The notes beneath the pieces were generated by a model. It was not told the origin of the DNA. It did no database searches and worked only from the letters and a program-made list of their open reading frames with translations. Positions 44,556 to 56,300 of a stretch of 64,000 nucleotides of DNA are shown in pieces. Each line of letters opens with the position of its first letter. The stretch's first letter is position 1. The position numbers and the translations under genes are program-made. The stretch is from contig NC_087083.1 in the NCBI RefSeq assembly GCF_026151205.1, forward strand, positions 9,607,460-9,671,459, in the 5' to 3' direction. This DNA is from Bolinopsis microptera (lineage: Eukaryota; Ctenophora; Tentaculata; Lobata; Bolinopsidae).

Positions 44556-47500
44556 GTGGCGGAGAGTGCAGCTGTGAGCGCTGGAGACAAGAGAGCCCCC
44601 TCAGTAGGCTCCACTCCACACTCTTCCAACAACTCCGCTCCGAGGTCCTCCTCCTCTGTTTCCTCCTCCTCCGGGCAGGACAAGTACTTTTACAGGGACA
44701 AGTTGGTGTTTGATCCTGATGTCTACATCAACAACCCATCCTACTCAGGTCATAAGATTAGTGTGTACTCACTGGATATAACATTAACAGCGTTTACTGT
44801 TTTTTCTTTATTCAAATTTTGCTTTCTTTTTCTTTTTTCCCTAGTTTTCTCCTTTTTCTCCTCTCTCATGTATTTAATACTATTGCAGATTTCCAATTTA
44901 ACGCCTCGCGCACTATTGCAGATTTCCAATTTAACACCTCTTGCACTATTGCAGATTTCCAATTTAAAGTGGGATCCTCGGAGATAGGACTCAGCGGAAT
45001 AGTTTTAGCAGCTAACAGCTCCTTTATTCACTTCAAGATCCACTCTGAGAACTGCAAACGTCTTGATGTATCTACTTTGGAGCTGGACGTCGAGCAGGTT
45101 TTATTAGCGTCAAGTATAATCATCATGAGTGATGTGACGTCATGTCAAGTGGTGTGACGTCATCTCATGTGGTGTGACGTTATGTCATGAGGTGTGACGT
45201 CATGTCAAATGGTGTGACGTCATGTCAAGTGGTGTGAATTCATCTTATGTGGTTTGACGTCATCTTATATGGTGTGACGTCATGTCATGTGGTGTGACGT
45301 CATGTCGATTGGTGTGGCGTAATGTCAAGCGGTGTGACGTCATCTTATATGGTGTGACGTCATCTCATGTGACACTGTATTGATAAACGTCACGGCGTCA
45401 ATCAATTACCGTGATTTTTAGTAAGTAAGTAAGTATATGACGTCATCATCACCAATATGACATCATCATCACCAATAAAACAGTCTTATCTTCAGGTTAA
45501 AGAGATGGTGAGGCCTCTTTACAACGGGAGACTCTCTCTAAACTCCCGCAATCTCCTCAGTTTCCTCATGTTTAGCACTCTCTTTGAATTTCAGTGGATA
45601 TTTGACTGCTGTCTAGTCTACTTTACAGAGGTTTGTTTTAAGAAGTTTAGATGATTCGACCAAAAAGTGCTGCAAATTAAAAATGGCCAATATGGTCGTG
45701 GTATGAAACAATTTTATAATACGTACTTTCAGAAGCCAACATTTTGCATTTGTTTTTCCTTCAATATAAATAAGTCGAGAAGACAAAAATTAAAAACCAG
45801 ATAATAGACCGGATGATAAACAATCGCGATCAAGTTAACCCCAAACAACCCCTAACAACCCCTAACAACCCATAACAACCCCTAAAAACCCCTAACAACC
45901 CCCTAACAACACCTAACAACCCCTAACAACCCCTAACACCCTCCTAACAACACCTAACAACCCCTAACAACCCCTAACAACCCTTAACAACCCCTAACAA
46001 CCCCTAAAAACCCCTAACAACCCCTAACACCCCCTAACACCCCGACCAGCACATCAACCCGGAGCTAGTGTTTGACTTCCTGGAGCTGGGATTACGGTCC
46101 CAAAACCACTGTATGGATAGCTACAGAGTAGTGATGAAGCTGTGCTCCAAATACCTGGAGGAGGGTCACAATATGCAGCTCACTTGTGCGCACATAAAGG
46201 TCAGTCGTCTTTAGTTAGCTGACTAATTAACTAATTAAATAATTAACTAATTAACTAATTAACCAGCTAATTAATTAACTTATCAATTAATTGGTTTGTT
46301 AATATCCTTGGTGATAATCATAGGAATTAAATGATCACTTAGTAATCGAGATAGCGAGAGTTTAACATGGTAATGAGTATGACGGGGGTGTCCAGGAAAC
46401 CAACAGTGCTAGGGCTTGAATAAAATACTAAACGCTCAGGGCGTCTTGGTTCGCATAAGGTCCGTAAGGAAAAAAATGCATGCTGTCGCACTCCAACCTA
46501 CACAGATAGTTTCGTTGCAGGAATGTAACAAGATGAAGAAATTGTCACGTGATTTGGTGGAGTTCCTGTGCAGTGTAAACACCCACAACTCGATAGATGT
46601 CCTGTCCCTCGTTCTCTTCTGGCTCAGACTGGGTCTGTACATTTCCTTTTATAATTCTGTTTGATTTGTATTTCAGTGATGATCTGATACATCCATACAT
46701 ATGTTGAAATTGAATTGTAAAAATCTTTCAAATTTCTATTCGTTTTTTTAAACACTGTTGTGAATTATAATTGGTCGTGTTGACTGTTGATTCTTAACGG
46801 TTACATTCAGATGATGGTTGAACTTTCGTTTTATTCCCTAACTTAATTGTGCGACGTCATACCACGTGCTGTGTAACGTCATACCACGTGCGGTGTGACG
46901 TCATACCACGTGCGGTGTGACGTCATACCACGTGCGGTGTGACGTCATACCACGTGCTGTGTGACATCATACCACGTGCTGTGTGACGTCATACCACGTG
47001 CGGTGTGACATCATACCACGTGCTGTGTGACGTCATACCACGTGCTGTGTGACGTCATACCACATGCTGTGTGACGTCATACCACGTGCGGTGTGACGTC
47101 ATAACGTAAGTGCTCACCATCTCTTTGTCATAAAGATGTTTTGCTCGAGCACGCGTTCCTCTTACTGCTAAAAACCTCGTGCATTTCCATGTACAACGTG
47201 ACTGGTGACTCTACATGTATTGAACTGCATATCTAGCATAATTATTGATTAAAATATGCGATCGTTTAGCACACTAATTATCAAAAGCTAATTTTCCCGA
47301 ATACCTTCATTTTTACTCCATTATCATGCATGCTTGACATCTTAATTGAAACGTTTTGATTTTATAATCAATAATCATGCTAGGCCTAGATAATTAATAA
47401 AATTTCACCTCTTCATTCTTCAATTTCAGACACTAAAAATATGGAAGTAGTCCCGACTCTTCTGGACTCATTTGATTTTGCTGACGTGTTCAAACAGAAC

Positions 47501-47875
47501 CAGGAGCTGGCGGAGTCCTTCTTTACACACATTATTAGCGGAGATTTCACAGGTAGGATTAAATAGTGGTGTTAGAATTTCACATCGCATGTAATATGAC
47601 GTCACACCGCACGTGGTATGACGTCACACGTATGACTATACACTTATATACAATGTATTATACATTAGATGAAATTGATTAAACTGTATTATCTAATGGC
47701 CAGACAAACAATTTACACCATATTTTCAGCGGAAGTGAGGATGAGAATCATGAACCTCAGTTTCCAGAGCTGTAAAAATACTCGCTCCTCAAAGAACAGG
47801 GCAGGCTTCAGAATGAGCCGGCTCAAGTCAGTCAAGGACATTAAGGCAAAGGATCAAACAGAACACGTCGACTGA
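44556..47875 (+). CDS. BTB/POZ (BTB-BACK-like) domain protein
   Basis: Seven exons with agreeing phases: 44556-44748, 44955-45097, 45496-45630, 46050-46199, 46506-46632, 47430-47552, 47730-47875, giving 338 residues from 44556 to the TGA. The N-terminus is a Ser-rich disordered stretch (SSNNSAPRSSSSVSSSSG). The BTB fold follows: FQFKVGSSEIGLSGIVLAAN, SSFIHFKIHSENC, YNGRLSLNSRNLLSFL and WIFDCCLVYF, the usual helix pattern after the (Y)xGxL box. A helical BACK-like part follows (HINPELVFDFLELGL) and the tail is basic. BTB proteins dimerise and often act as Cullin-3 adaptors; no Kelch or zinc-finger part is present, so partners are unknown. The first exon opens at a good acceptor (CCCCAACAG) with GTG, so an upstream start exon is missing from this model. 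Confidence 0.8.
44880..44968 (+). repeat. 33-bp in-frame exon-edge array: acceptor ladder in the BTB gene
   Basis: ATTGCAGATTTCCAATTTAA occurs at 44882, 44915 and 44948, period 33. Acceptors ending at 44888, 44921 and 44954 have the same context, and the sequence between them is open in the BTB frame, adding 0, 11 or 22 residues (NASRTIADFQF, NTSCTIADFQF). Confidence 0.88.
45119..45375. repeat. GGTGTGACGTCATGTCA minisatellite
   Basis: About twelve ~20-bp copies in BTB intron 2, each carrying TGACGTCA or a one-base variant. Confidence 0.88.
45838..46049 (+). repeat. 10-bp CCCCTAACAA array ending at an acceptor
   Basis: About 20 copies of CCCCTAACAA or CCCCTAACAC that stop at the acceptor CCCGACCAG of the BTB exon 46050. 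The pyrimidine-rich tract of this acceptor is made of the repeat. Confidence 0.9.
46850..47110. repeat. 23-bp array with a CRE and an E-box in each unit
   Basis: Eleven copies of TGTGACGTCATACCACGTGC at 23-bp spacing in BTB intron 5. Each unit holds TGACGTCA and CACGTG. Two more single units lie at 47597-47630 in inverted orientation. Confidence 0.92.
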
Positions 47876-48314
47876 ATCTGATTCTGAGTTCTGACAAGAT
47901 GAATTATTATTTGTGTTGTAACTGATTGTTTGACGAACTTGAAACTCAATGGTAATGCAAGTGCGAGGATTTGGAATGGAAAAATGATGAAATTGAGATG
48001 AGGCGTTAAAGTGAGGCGTTGAGATGCAAGATGAGACGTTTACATTGATAAATCCAATCATCGTTAAATTTATTCCTTTCATTTAACTATTTAAGACACC
48101 AAACAAATATATTGGTATTCGCTGAAAAACATTATGTCAGAAGCAAAAAGACACTGAATTTTACTTTTTGCTGAATGTTTAATTACCAATAGTGTTTTAT
48201 GAAATTTGCAAATCAAACATGGAACAAAAGTTGTATTATTTAAGTGTGACAGTATAAGCTGTAACACATTATTTTGTTATTAACTTCTTGATTCGAATAA
48301 TGAAAATCAGTCAC

Positions 48315-49384
48315 TTTTTTTTTTTTTTTTTTTTTTTAAAGAGAGGCTGGGCCTGGTTGGCCCACGAGAGGATAGCATATGGATGCTTTGCCTACCTCTG
48401 GGGTATGGCAGTCCTGTGGGAGGATGCCAGCGGAATCAAGATGTGTAATCACGGATGATGGTAAGTGTTGTGGGGTGTGTTATAGATAAACGGTTAGGTG
48501 GTGGTTGAGTGTGGAAGAGAGGGGCGAAACAAGACGGCGTTAAAGTAGTCGCTATGTTACACCTGTCTGGTCCAACTCCTCCGGCACCACTAAGCGTTTA
48601 GTGTGGTTTGTAAAGTTGACAATGGTGGAGATGTGTTGGTTGTCGAATATGTCATTGACAGAGAGGTAGTAGTCCCGGAAATATTGACCTCTTATTTGGG
48701 CAATAGCCGGGCACTGTCCGAGAAAGTGTGAGACAGTCTCCTCTCCGTCGCCGCATTTTGGACAAGCACTTGTGTCTGATTTGTGGATGGTGTGTAGGTG
48801 TTTGTTGAGGCCACAATGTCCCGTGATGAGGTGCACTGCAGTTCTGTAATTTTGTCTGTTGTTGCTGAGTGTAGTGTTGAGATTTTTGATGATGTTGATG
48901 TTTTTATGTCCAAGTGTCAGTTTAGTGTGTCTGGGACCATTAGTAATCCATGATTCTTGATTAAGTTTTGTGACTTTGTCGTTGATCAGGCGTTTGATGT
49001 AAGATTGTGGAATTGGGCAATTCAAAGTGGATTCACTGGTTGTGCCATTTTTGGCCAGCTCGTCTGCTTTTTCATTACCCCACAATCCGATGTGTGCTGC
49101 TATCCATCTGATCTCTAAGGTGTTAGTGGATCCGAGTGTATTGAGGGTGTCGTAGCAGTCTCTAGTGGTTCTACTCCTCGTTGAAGGTGAGGATATAGCT
49201 TGAATAGAGGAGAGACTGTCTGACCATATGATGATATGTGTGTTTGTGTAAGTTGATAGATATTTACAAGCTTCGATGATGGCAGTGAGTTCAGTTTGAT
49301 AAACGGTGCAATAATCAGGAAGCTTGAATGATCTTTCATCTAGTGTAGTGTTGTTGTTGTCTGTGGTGATAATATAACCACCAT
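48315..49384 (-). mobile_element. 5'-truncated LINE with RNase H domain and poly(A) tail
   Basis: Minus-strand element of about 1.07 kb ending in a run of T at 48315-48338 (its poly(A) tail). It is flanked by a perfect 12-bp target duplication, AAAATCAGTCAC (48303-48314 and 49385-49396). The coding part shows RNase H motifs VYQTELTAIIEAC, IIIWSDSLSSIQAI and IGLWGNEKADELAKNG, then a Cys/His box HCGLNKHLHTIHKSDTSACP. That order fits the C-terminus of a non-LTR polyprotein with RNase H (I/Jockey-like). The RNase H part looks open, so the insertion is young; the reverse transcriptase is missing. Confidence 0.92.
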
Positions 49385-49396
49385 AAAATCAGTCAC

Positions 49397-50370
49397 GTTT
49401 ACCAGGTATATTATAATACTGTCGAGGAATTCATTAAGATTAAAATAATTTTATAATCATAAAAGCTTGCTAGAAAGCATGTGCCTTTGGAAATTTATTA
49501 CATTTCAAAATATTGGATGATTCTATTCATTAGTTTCCTTTTATCGTTTTATGATAGAACACCAATAAAAGAATAAAGCATTGTCCAATTGGCGGTACAA
49601 TTTCTATCAAAAGAAAATATTTGAGCTATTTTTTCATCAATGAAGGTGTTGATTCTATACTACAATACCTTGTACTTTTTTAATGTGGTTTTCAAAAATC
49701 TCATTATCATGAGCATTTTTCATTTTTTACATTCGTATGAAACTATCAATATAAAAATTTAGAATTAGTGATTTGTTCGAAAATTCATTATTTGTCTCTG
49801 AATCATTTAAAACATTTTCATCCCTTTTGTCCAACTACTGTGTACCAATTTTAACTGATAGAGGCTCACTGGAAACCCTTTTCATTATTATTACTAAAAC
49901 TTAAAGTCAAATAATGGAAAATAAATCTTACCAATTCTAAAGCTATAAATTAAAATATAACAAAACAAACAAATACTAGAATCAAATCATAGAACATCGT
50001 CATCAATTTAAATTTTAAACTGTCCAATTTCAGGTCGCGTGACCATAATAACGATACGTAGCATGTGACGTCACATCTCGTGTTGTGACGTCACATCTCG
50101 TGTTGTTATCTGATTTTGTTCAGTCCGTGAAGGTCTGTTAAGTTTACTGGTCTTTGTCTTCGGTGAGCTTTGTTCACTGCTATTAGGCTGTGACAAAATA
50201 ATTGATAAGTCTTCATTTGAAAATGCATACAAGCAGGTTCTTAAGAAAAAACCTCATAAATACAACGGTAATCTACTAAATTACTAATAATACTATTAGT
50301 AATCTACTAAATTACTAATAATACTATTAGTAATCTACTAAATCACTAATAGTACTACTAATTGACTAAT
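49397..50370. other. Spacer between LINE and junctophilin 3' end
   Basis: AT-rich, without a supported gene. At 50124-50270 both strands are open between splice-like signals; I could not decide whether this is a junctophilin tail exon (minus, starting PNSSEQSSPKTK) or nothing. Confidence 0.4.
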
Positions 50371-50377
50371 TACTTAC

Positions 50378-53300
50378 CGATTCTAACCCAGAACTTCCTG
50401 TAACTGACATGATCCTGTTCATCTTGGGTGACTTGACCATGTCGGATATCCTGCAGTAAACCAGGGGTTAGATACCGTAACCAAGGTACTGTAACCAAGG
50501 TACCGTAACCAAGGTACCGTAACCAAGGTACCGTAACCAAGGTACCGTAACCAAGGTACCGTAACCAAGGTACAGTAACCAAGGTACCGTAACCAAGGTA
50601 CCGTAACCAAGGTACCGTAACCAAGGTACCGTGACCAAGGAACCGTAACCAAGGTACCGTAACCAAGGTACCGTAACCAAGGTACCGTAACCAAGGTACA
50701 GTAACCAAAGTACCGTAACCAAAGTACCGTAACCAAGGTACCGTTACCAAGGTGCCGTAACCAAGGTACCGTAACCAAAGTACCGTAACCAAAGTACTGT
50801 AACCAAGGTACCGTAACCAAGGTACCGTAACCAAGGTACCGTAACCTAGGTACCGTAACCTAGGTACAGTAACCTAGGTACCGTAACCAAGGTACCGTAA
50901 CCAAGGTACCGTAACCAAGGCACCGTATATAATTTGTCAAACAAGGTTATAGTATATTTAGGGTAAAATATTTATGGTAGAATAAATTTAGTTTAGCAGA
51001 CTTTTTACCATGCGACCATGGTCCCCTTTGTAATATTTTTTGAAATAAATGTTCAGAAAGATGGATAATATTTTGCACGTACTTAGAGCGAAGGTTTATA
51101 GCCTGCTTAGCGAGGTTAATCTGAAGAGTGGTACCGGGACTGGGCGGTTTCAGATCCGTATCTATTGTAGCTACCACGTTGATTGCAATGTTACCCAGCC
51201 TGATCTGGTTCAACGTCTCTGATGAATAAAGTTACAACAATATGCTAATAAGTTAAGTAAATATGCTGATAAGTGAATAATGTGAATTTGAACTTAATAC
51301 GTTATACTTTGTCAATTATCAATATCCCAAAAAAAAGTTTCGTATAGAAGAAAACCAACCTGCTCTCCTTTGTTCAGCGATTATAAACTGTTCGTTGGCC
51401 CGGGCTTCCGAATCAGTTGCTTCAAGTGCACACCTGTAACAAAGTGCAATCACAATAAGCTGAATAGTTTCAGGAAACACTTATAAATAGTGTAACCCAG
51501 TTATTGACAACAATCGTTTTCTTCGCAGTGGGAACTCTGAAATCTGAATCAAGTAAACACTCCCCTCCCCCCTTCGGTACTTAGGTAAGACACAAAAAAT
51601 CCCCCTCCCCTTAAGTAAGATACAAAAACAGCCCTTACTTTCTAGCTCCAATAGCACGACCCCGTGACAGCACTGCTTTCTCTTTTGCTAGTTTCGCTGC
51701 TTCCTCCCCCGCCACTGCTGACCTCTGTGCCTGTGACAAACGCAGACATGTAACTTTTACTGCAGTAAAAATAATGTTGACACATTCTGCCCGGCAGAAT
51801 TTTACAATAGAATAAGATAAAGCACTACCAAATGTTCACATGAGTACGCGAATTAGTACATATATTTTAAAGTTATTTTAGTGTGTAATGTATACTGTAC
51901 AATAGTTTTACAGTATTTGATACATTAGAATTATCAGAAATGTAAAACGTACTGTACTGGTGAGGATTCTCTTGTTGACTTTACAAACGTTCTTACTCCA
52001 TTTACCACAATGCTCCAGACCGTTCAGGTCTATCAGTACTCCCTGTCCGTGCTTCTTGTTGTCCTGGTTACGTAGTACGAGTATGAGATATTGCAAATAT
52101 TCGTTCTATTGAATGGGGGTTAGGAATGTATGAATCCATCATCAACATTTTTATTACTTGATGTCGAAATCTAAGTAGAAGGTCATGGTGTTGAATTATC
52201 CGTCAGAGCTATATAGAGCACACGCACACGTGATAAACCTAGAGCACACGTGATAAACTTAGTCACACGTGCTAAACTTAGTCACGTGATAAACTCAGTC
52301 ACACGTGCTTTTAACTTAGAGCACACGTGCTAAACTTAGTCACGTGATCATCCAATGTACAATGTTATCATCCGTGATAGGTTACAAATCCTAAAACTTA
52401 CCTTGAATGTCCCCCTGAAAGTTTGTCCTCGAGAGGTTTTCTCTATTCCAAATCCATACCTCGCATCATCTTTCCATTGTCCCATGTATAATACGGTTGC
52501 CTTATAACGGAGTATAAAAATCACTGGTTCTTGTTTTTTAGTTTTTTATAATTTCTAACATAAACTCGCACGAAATTTTGCTGAAAACTAAATTATCAGT
52601 TCCAATCTCAAATCGTTTTTGTGGTTATTTGTTGAATAAGTAATATATTTCAGCACAAATATAAATATTAATTTACCTTCTCGAATATGTCACTGGATAA
52701 CTCTATATCCAAAGAACTGATAACATCCAATGCCGACATAAGAGGATTACGAATTTGTTTTATTTCCGTTCCTCCCGTTTCAGGATTTAACCCGTCTTCT
52801 GTCTATTTCAGAGTTTAAATGTTACTGTTAGCTTAAAATTTATTTACCTTTTTTTACTGTCTACCCAGCCCAAAGCCTTAAAATCCCTTGCTAGCTTATA
52901 TTTATAAAAAAGGGCAGAACCTATAATTATCAAAACCAAAGATTTAAAAAATTACTGAAATATACAATTGTTGATACATTTTGTTTTATTTTTTGATTTT
53001 TAAATTTATCAAGGTACCTAATGTAATAATATGTATAAACATATTAAGAAAATGTTCTCCAATGAATTAAGTGATAACATTATTTCCCTCACCAATAAAG
53101 CAGAAAAGACAAACTTCTGTTGATCAGTGGGGTTTTCTATTTTCACTCCATACCCACTACGCAATCCTGCATCAAACTGCCCCGCGTAGAAACCTGGTGT
53201 GCATAAGTGTAATTCTTGTTATACTTGTAGTGATTGTAATGCTTGTAATGCTTGTAATGCTTGTAATGCTTGTAATGCTTGTAATGCTTGTAATGCTTGT

Positions 53301-56300
53301 AATGCTTGTAATGCTTGTAATACTTGTAGTGCTTGTAATGCTTGTAGTGCTTGCAATGCTTGTAGTGCTTGTAATGCTTGCAATGCTTGTAATGCTTGTA
53401 ATACTTGTAATGCTTGCAATGCTTGTAATACTTGTAGTGCTTGTAATGCTTGTAATGCTTGTAAAATACATAGACACGGCACGAAAACATCTGAGATCAC
53501 TATATAACTAAATTGTGTTTTCGGACAGGTACGATGCAACAACTAACTAGTGCGATTAAATTAGATGGCACTGTGCCAAGTAGTGCGACTATATCTGGTG
53601 ACACCAAATTTACAGAACAGCTCCAGTAACTATTACAAAGGCGTTAGAAGACCAGTCATTACACGAAGGAATCCTCCCTGTAAACATTTAAAACGTTATG
53701 GTAAGAGTTTGGAAGGGTTCCAAATCTTAAAGACTCACTAACTTCCATCCCGGTAAGTCTCAATGCCACATCCCTCTTGTAAGTCCCTGTGCCACGTTCC
53801 CTCGTACTTAGATCCACTGTGACTTGTTATTACTCCGTACCCTTCTTTCAGGTCCTCCACCCATTCTCCCTGAAATGTGACTTGTTATTACTCCGTACCC
53901 TTCCTTCAGGTCCTCCACCCATTCTCCCTGAAGTGTGACTTGTTATTACTCCGTACCCTTCCTTCAGGTCCTCCACCCATTCTCCCTGAAGTGTGACTTG
54001 TTATTACTCCGTACCCTTCCTTCAGGTCCTCCACCCACTCTCCCTGAAGTGTGACTTGTTATTACTCCGTACCCTTCCTTCAGGTCCTCCACCCACTCTC
54101 CCTGAAGTGTGACTTGTTATTACTCCGTACCCTTCCTTCAGGTCCTCCACCCATTCTCCCTGAAGTGTGACTTGTTATTACTCCGTACCCTTCCTTCAGG
54201 TCCTCCACCCATTCTCCCTGAAGTGTGACTTGTTATTACTCCGTACCCTTCCTTCAGGTCCTCCACCCATTCTCCCTGAAGTGTGACTTGTTATTACTCC
54301 GTACCCTTCCTTCAGGTCCTCCACCCACTCTCCCTGAAGTGTGACTTGTTATTACTCCGTACCCTTCCTTCAGGTCCTCCACCCATTATCCCTGAAGTGT
54401 GACTTGTTATTACTCCGTACCCTTCCTTCAGGTCCTCCACCCATTCTCCCTGAAGTGTGACTTGCTATTATTTCGTACCCTTCCTTCAGTTCCTCCAACC
54501 ATTCTCCCTGAAGTGTGATTTGTTATTACTCCGTACCCTTCCTTCAGGTCCTCCACCCATTATCCCTGAAGTGTGAATTGTTATTACTCCGTACCCTTCC
54601 TTCAGGTCCTCCACCCATTCTCCCTGAAGTGTGACTTGTTATTACTCCGTACCCTTCCTTCAGGTCCTCCACCCACTCTCCCTGAAGTGTGACTTGTTAT
54701 TACTCTGTACCCTTCCTTCAGGTCCTCCACCCATTCTCCCTGAAGTGTGACTTGTTATTACTGGGTACCCTTCCTTCAGGTCCTCCACCCATTCTCCCTG
54801 AAATGTGACTTGTTATTACTCCGTACCCTTCCTTCAGGTCCTACACCCACTCTCCCTGAAGTGTGACTTGTTATTACTCCGTACCCTTCCTTCAGGTCCT
54901 CCACCCATTCTCCCTGAAGTGTGACTTGTTATTACTCCGTACCCTTCCTTCAGGTCCTCCACCCGTTCTCCCTGAAGTGTGACTTGTTATTACTCCGTAC
55001 CCTTCCTTCAGGTCCTCCACCCATTATCCCTGAAGTGTGACTTGTTATTACTCCGTACCCTTCCTTCAGGTCCTCCACCCATTCTCCCTGAAGTGTGACT
55101 TGCTATTATTTCGTACCCTTCCTTCAGTTCCTCCACCCATTCTCCCTGAAGTGTGACTTGTTATTACTCCGTACCCTTCCTTCAGGTCCTCCACCCACTC
55201 TCCCTGAAGTGTGACTTGTTATTACTCCGTACCCTTCCTTCAGGTCCTCCACCCATGCTCCCTGAAGTGTGACTTGTTATTACTCCGTACCCTTCCTTCA
55301 GGTCATCCACCCATTCTCCCTGAAGTGTGACTTGTTATTACTCCGTACCCTTCCTTCAGGTCCTCCACCCATTCTCCCTGAAGTGTGACTTGTTATTACT
55401 CCGTACCCTTCCTTCAGGTCCTCCACCCATTCTCCCTGAAGTGTGACTTGTTATTACTCCGTACCCTTCCTTCAGGTCCTCCACCCATGCTCCCTGAAGT
55501 GTGACTTGTTATTACTCCGTACCCTTCCTTCAGGTCCTCCACCCATTCTCCCCGAAATGTGACTTGTTATTACTCCGTACCCTTCCTTCAGGTCCTCCAC
55601 CCACTCTCCCTGAAGTGTGACTTGTTATTACTCCGTACCCTTCCTTCAGGTCCTCCACCCATTCTCCCTGAAGTGTGACTTGTTATTACTCCGTACCCCT
55701 CCTTCAGGTCCTCCACCCACTCTCCCTGAAGTGTGACTTGTTATTACTCCGTACCCTTCCTTCAGGTCCTCAATCAGCTTCCACTATTGACCAATCAAAC
55801 GCCAAAATACTACCACATGTCTAAAATGATGCTACACATCCCCACCAGAATTCACATCTACCAATGTTAAGCTCGTTATCAAACCATCGTGGTTCAACAA
55901 GCTAATTGTGTGGCTACCAAGCGGTACTGGTAAACTTTCGGTAGCTATTAAACAACAACTGCTTAAACAATAGCGCTAAAATACGTGATGGTATTAATTT
56001 CAGAGATGACATCAGTCTTTTACCTTTATAAATACTTGCTGGTTTTTACCTTGTAAACATAGTTCTTGTGTTGTTCTATTCCCTCCCCGTTCCTCCTTCC
56101 TTTCGCCCAGAAACCACTGTACCTCACATTATTCGGCCATGTGTAACAACCTGCACATTATATGTGTAACAATTTGCACATTTAAGTGTAACAATTTGCA
56201 CATTATTTGTGCAACAATTTGCACGTTATATGTGTAAAAATCTGCAAAGTGCACATTATATGGAGATAATTTCATTTTGATTTTAATTTCTTATTTGCAC

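Noticed and set aside
50124-50270. Plus-strand exon-like stretch VREGLLSLLVFVFGELCS with AG and GT borders
   Set aside because: No neighbouring plus-strand exon in phase; the minus strand is also open there with splice-like signals. Undecided, so not called.
50370-50834. Open frames of up to 154 codons in three minus-strand frames
   Set aside because: They are the 14-bp GGTACCGTAACCAA array read through; several frames are open at once. Only the final 73 bases (50378-50450) are a real exon candidate.
53071-53542. Long open frames on both strands with Leu-Val-Met, Cys-Asn-Ala or Tyr-Lys-His repeats
   Set aside because: A 9-bp repeat leaves all six frames open. Only 53093-53193 on the minus strand has splice sites and a MORN motif.
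53828-55780. Regular direct repeats resembling a CRISPR array
   Set aside because: Animal genomic setting, no unique spacers, and the unit is a MORN exon edge.
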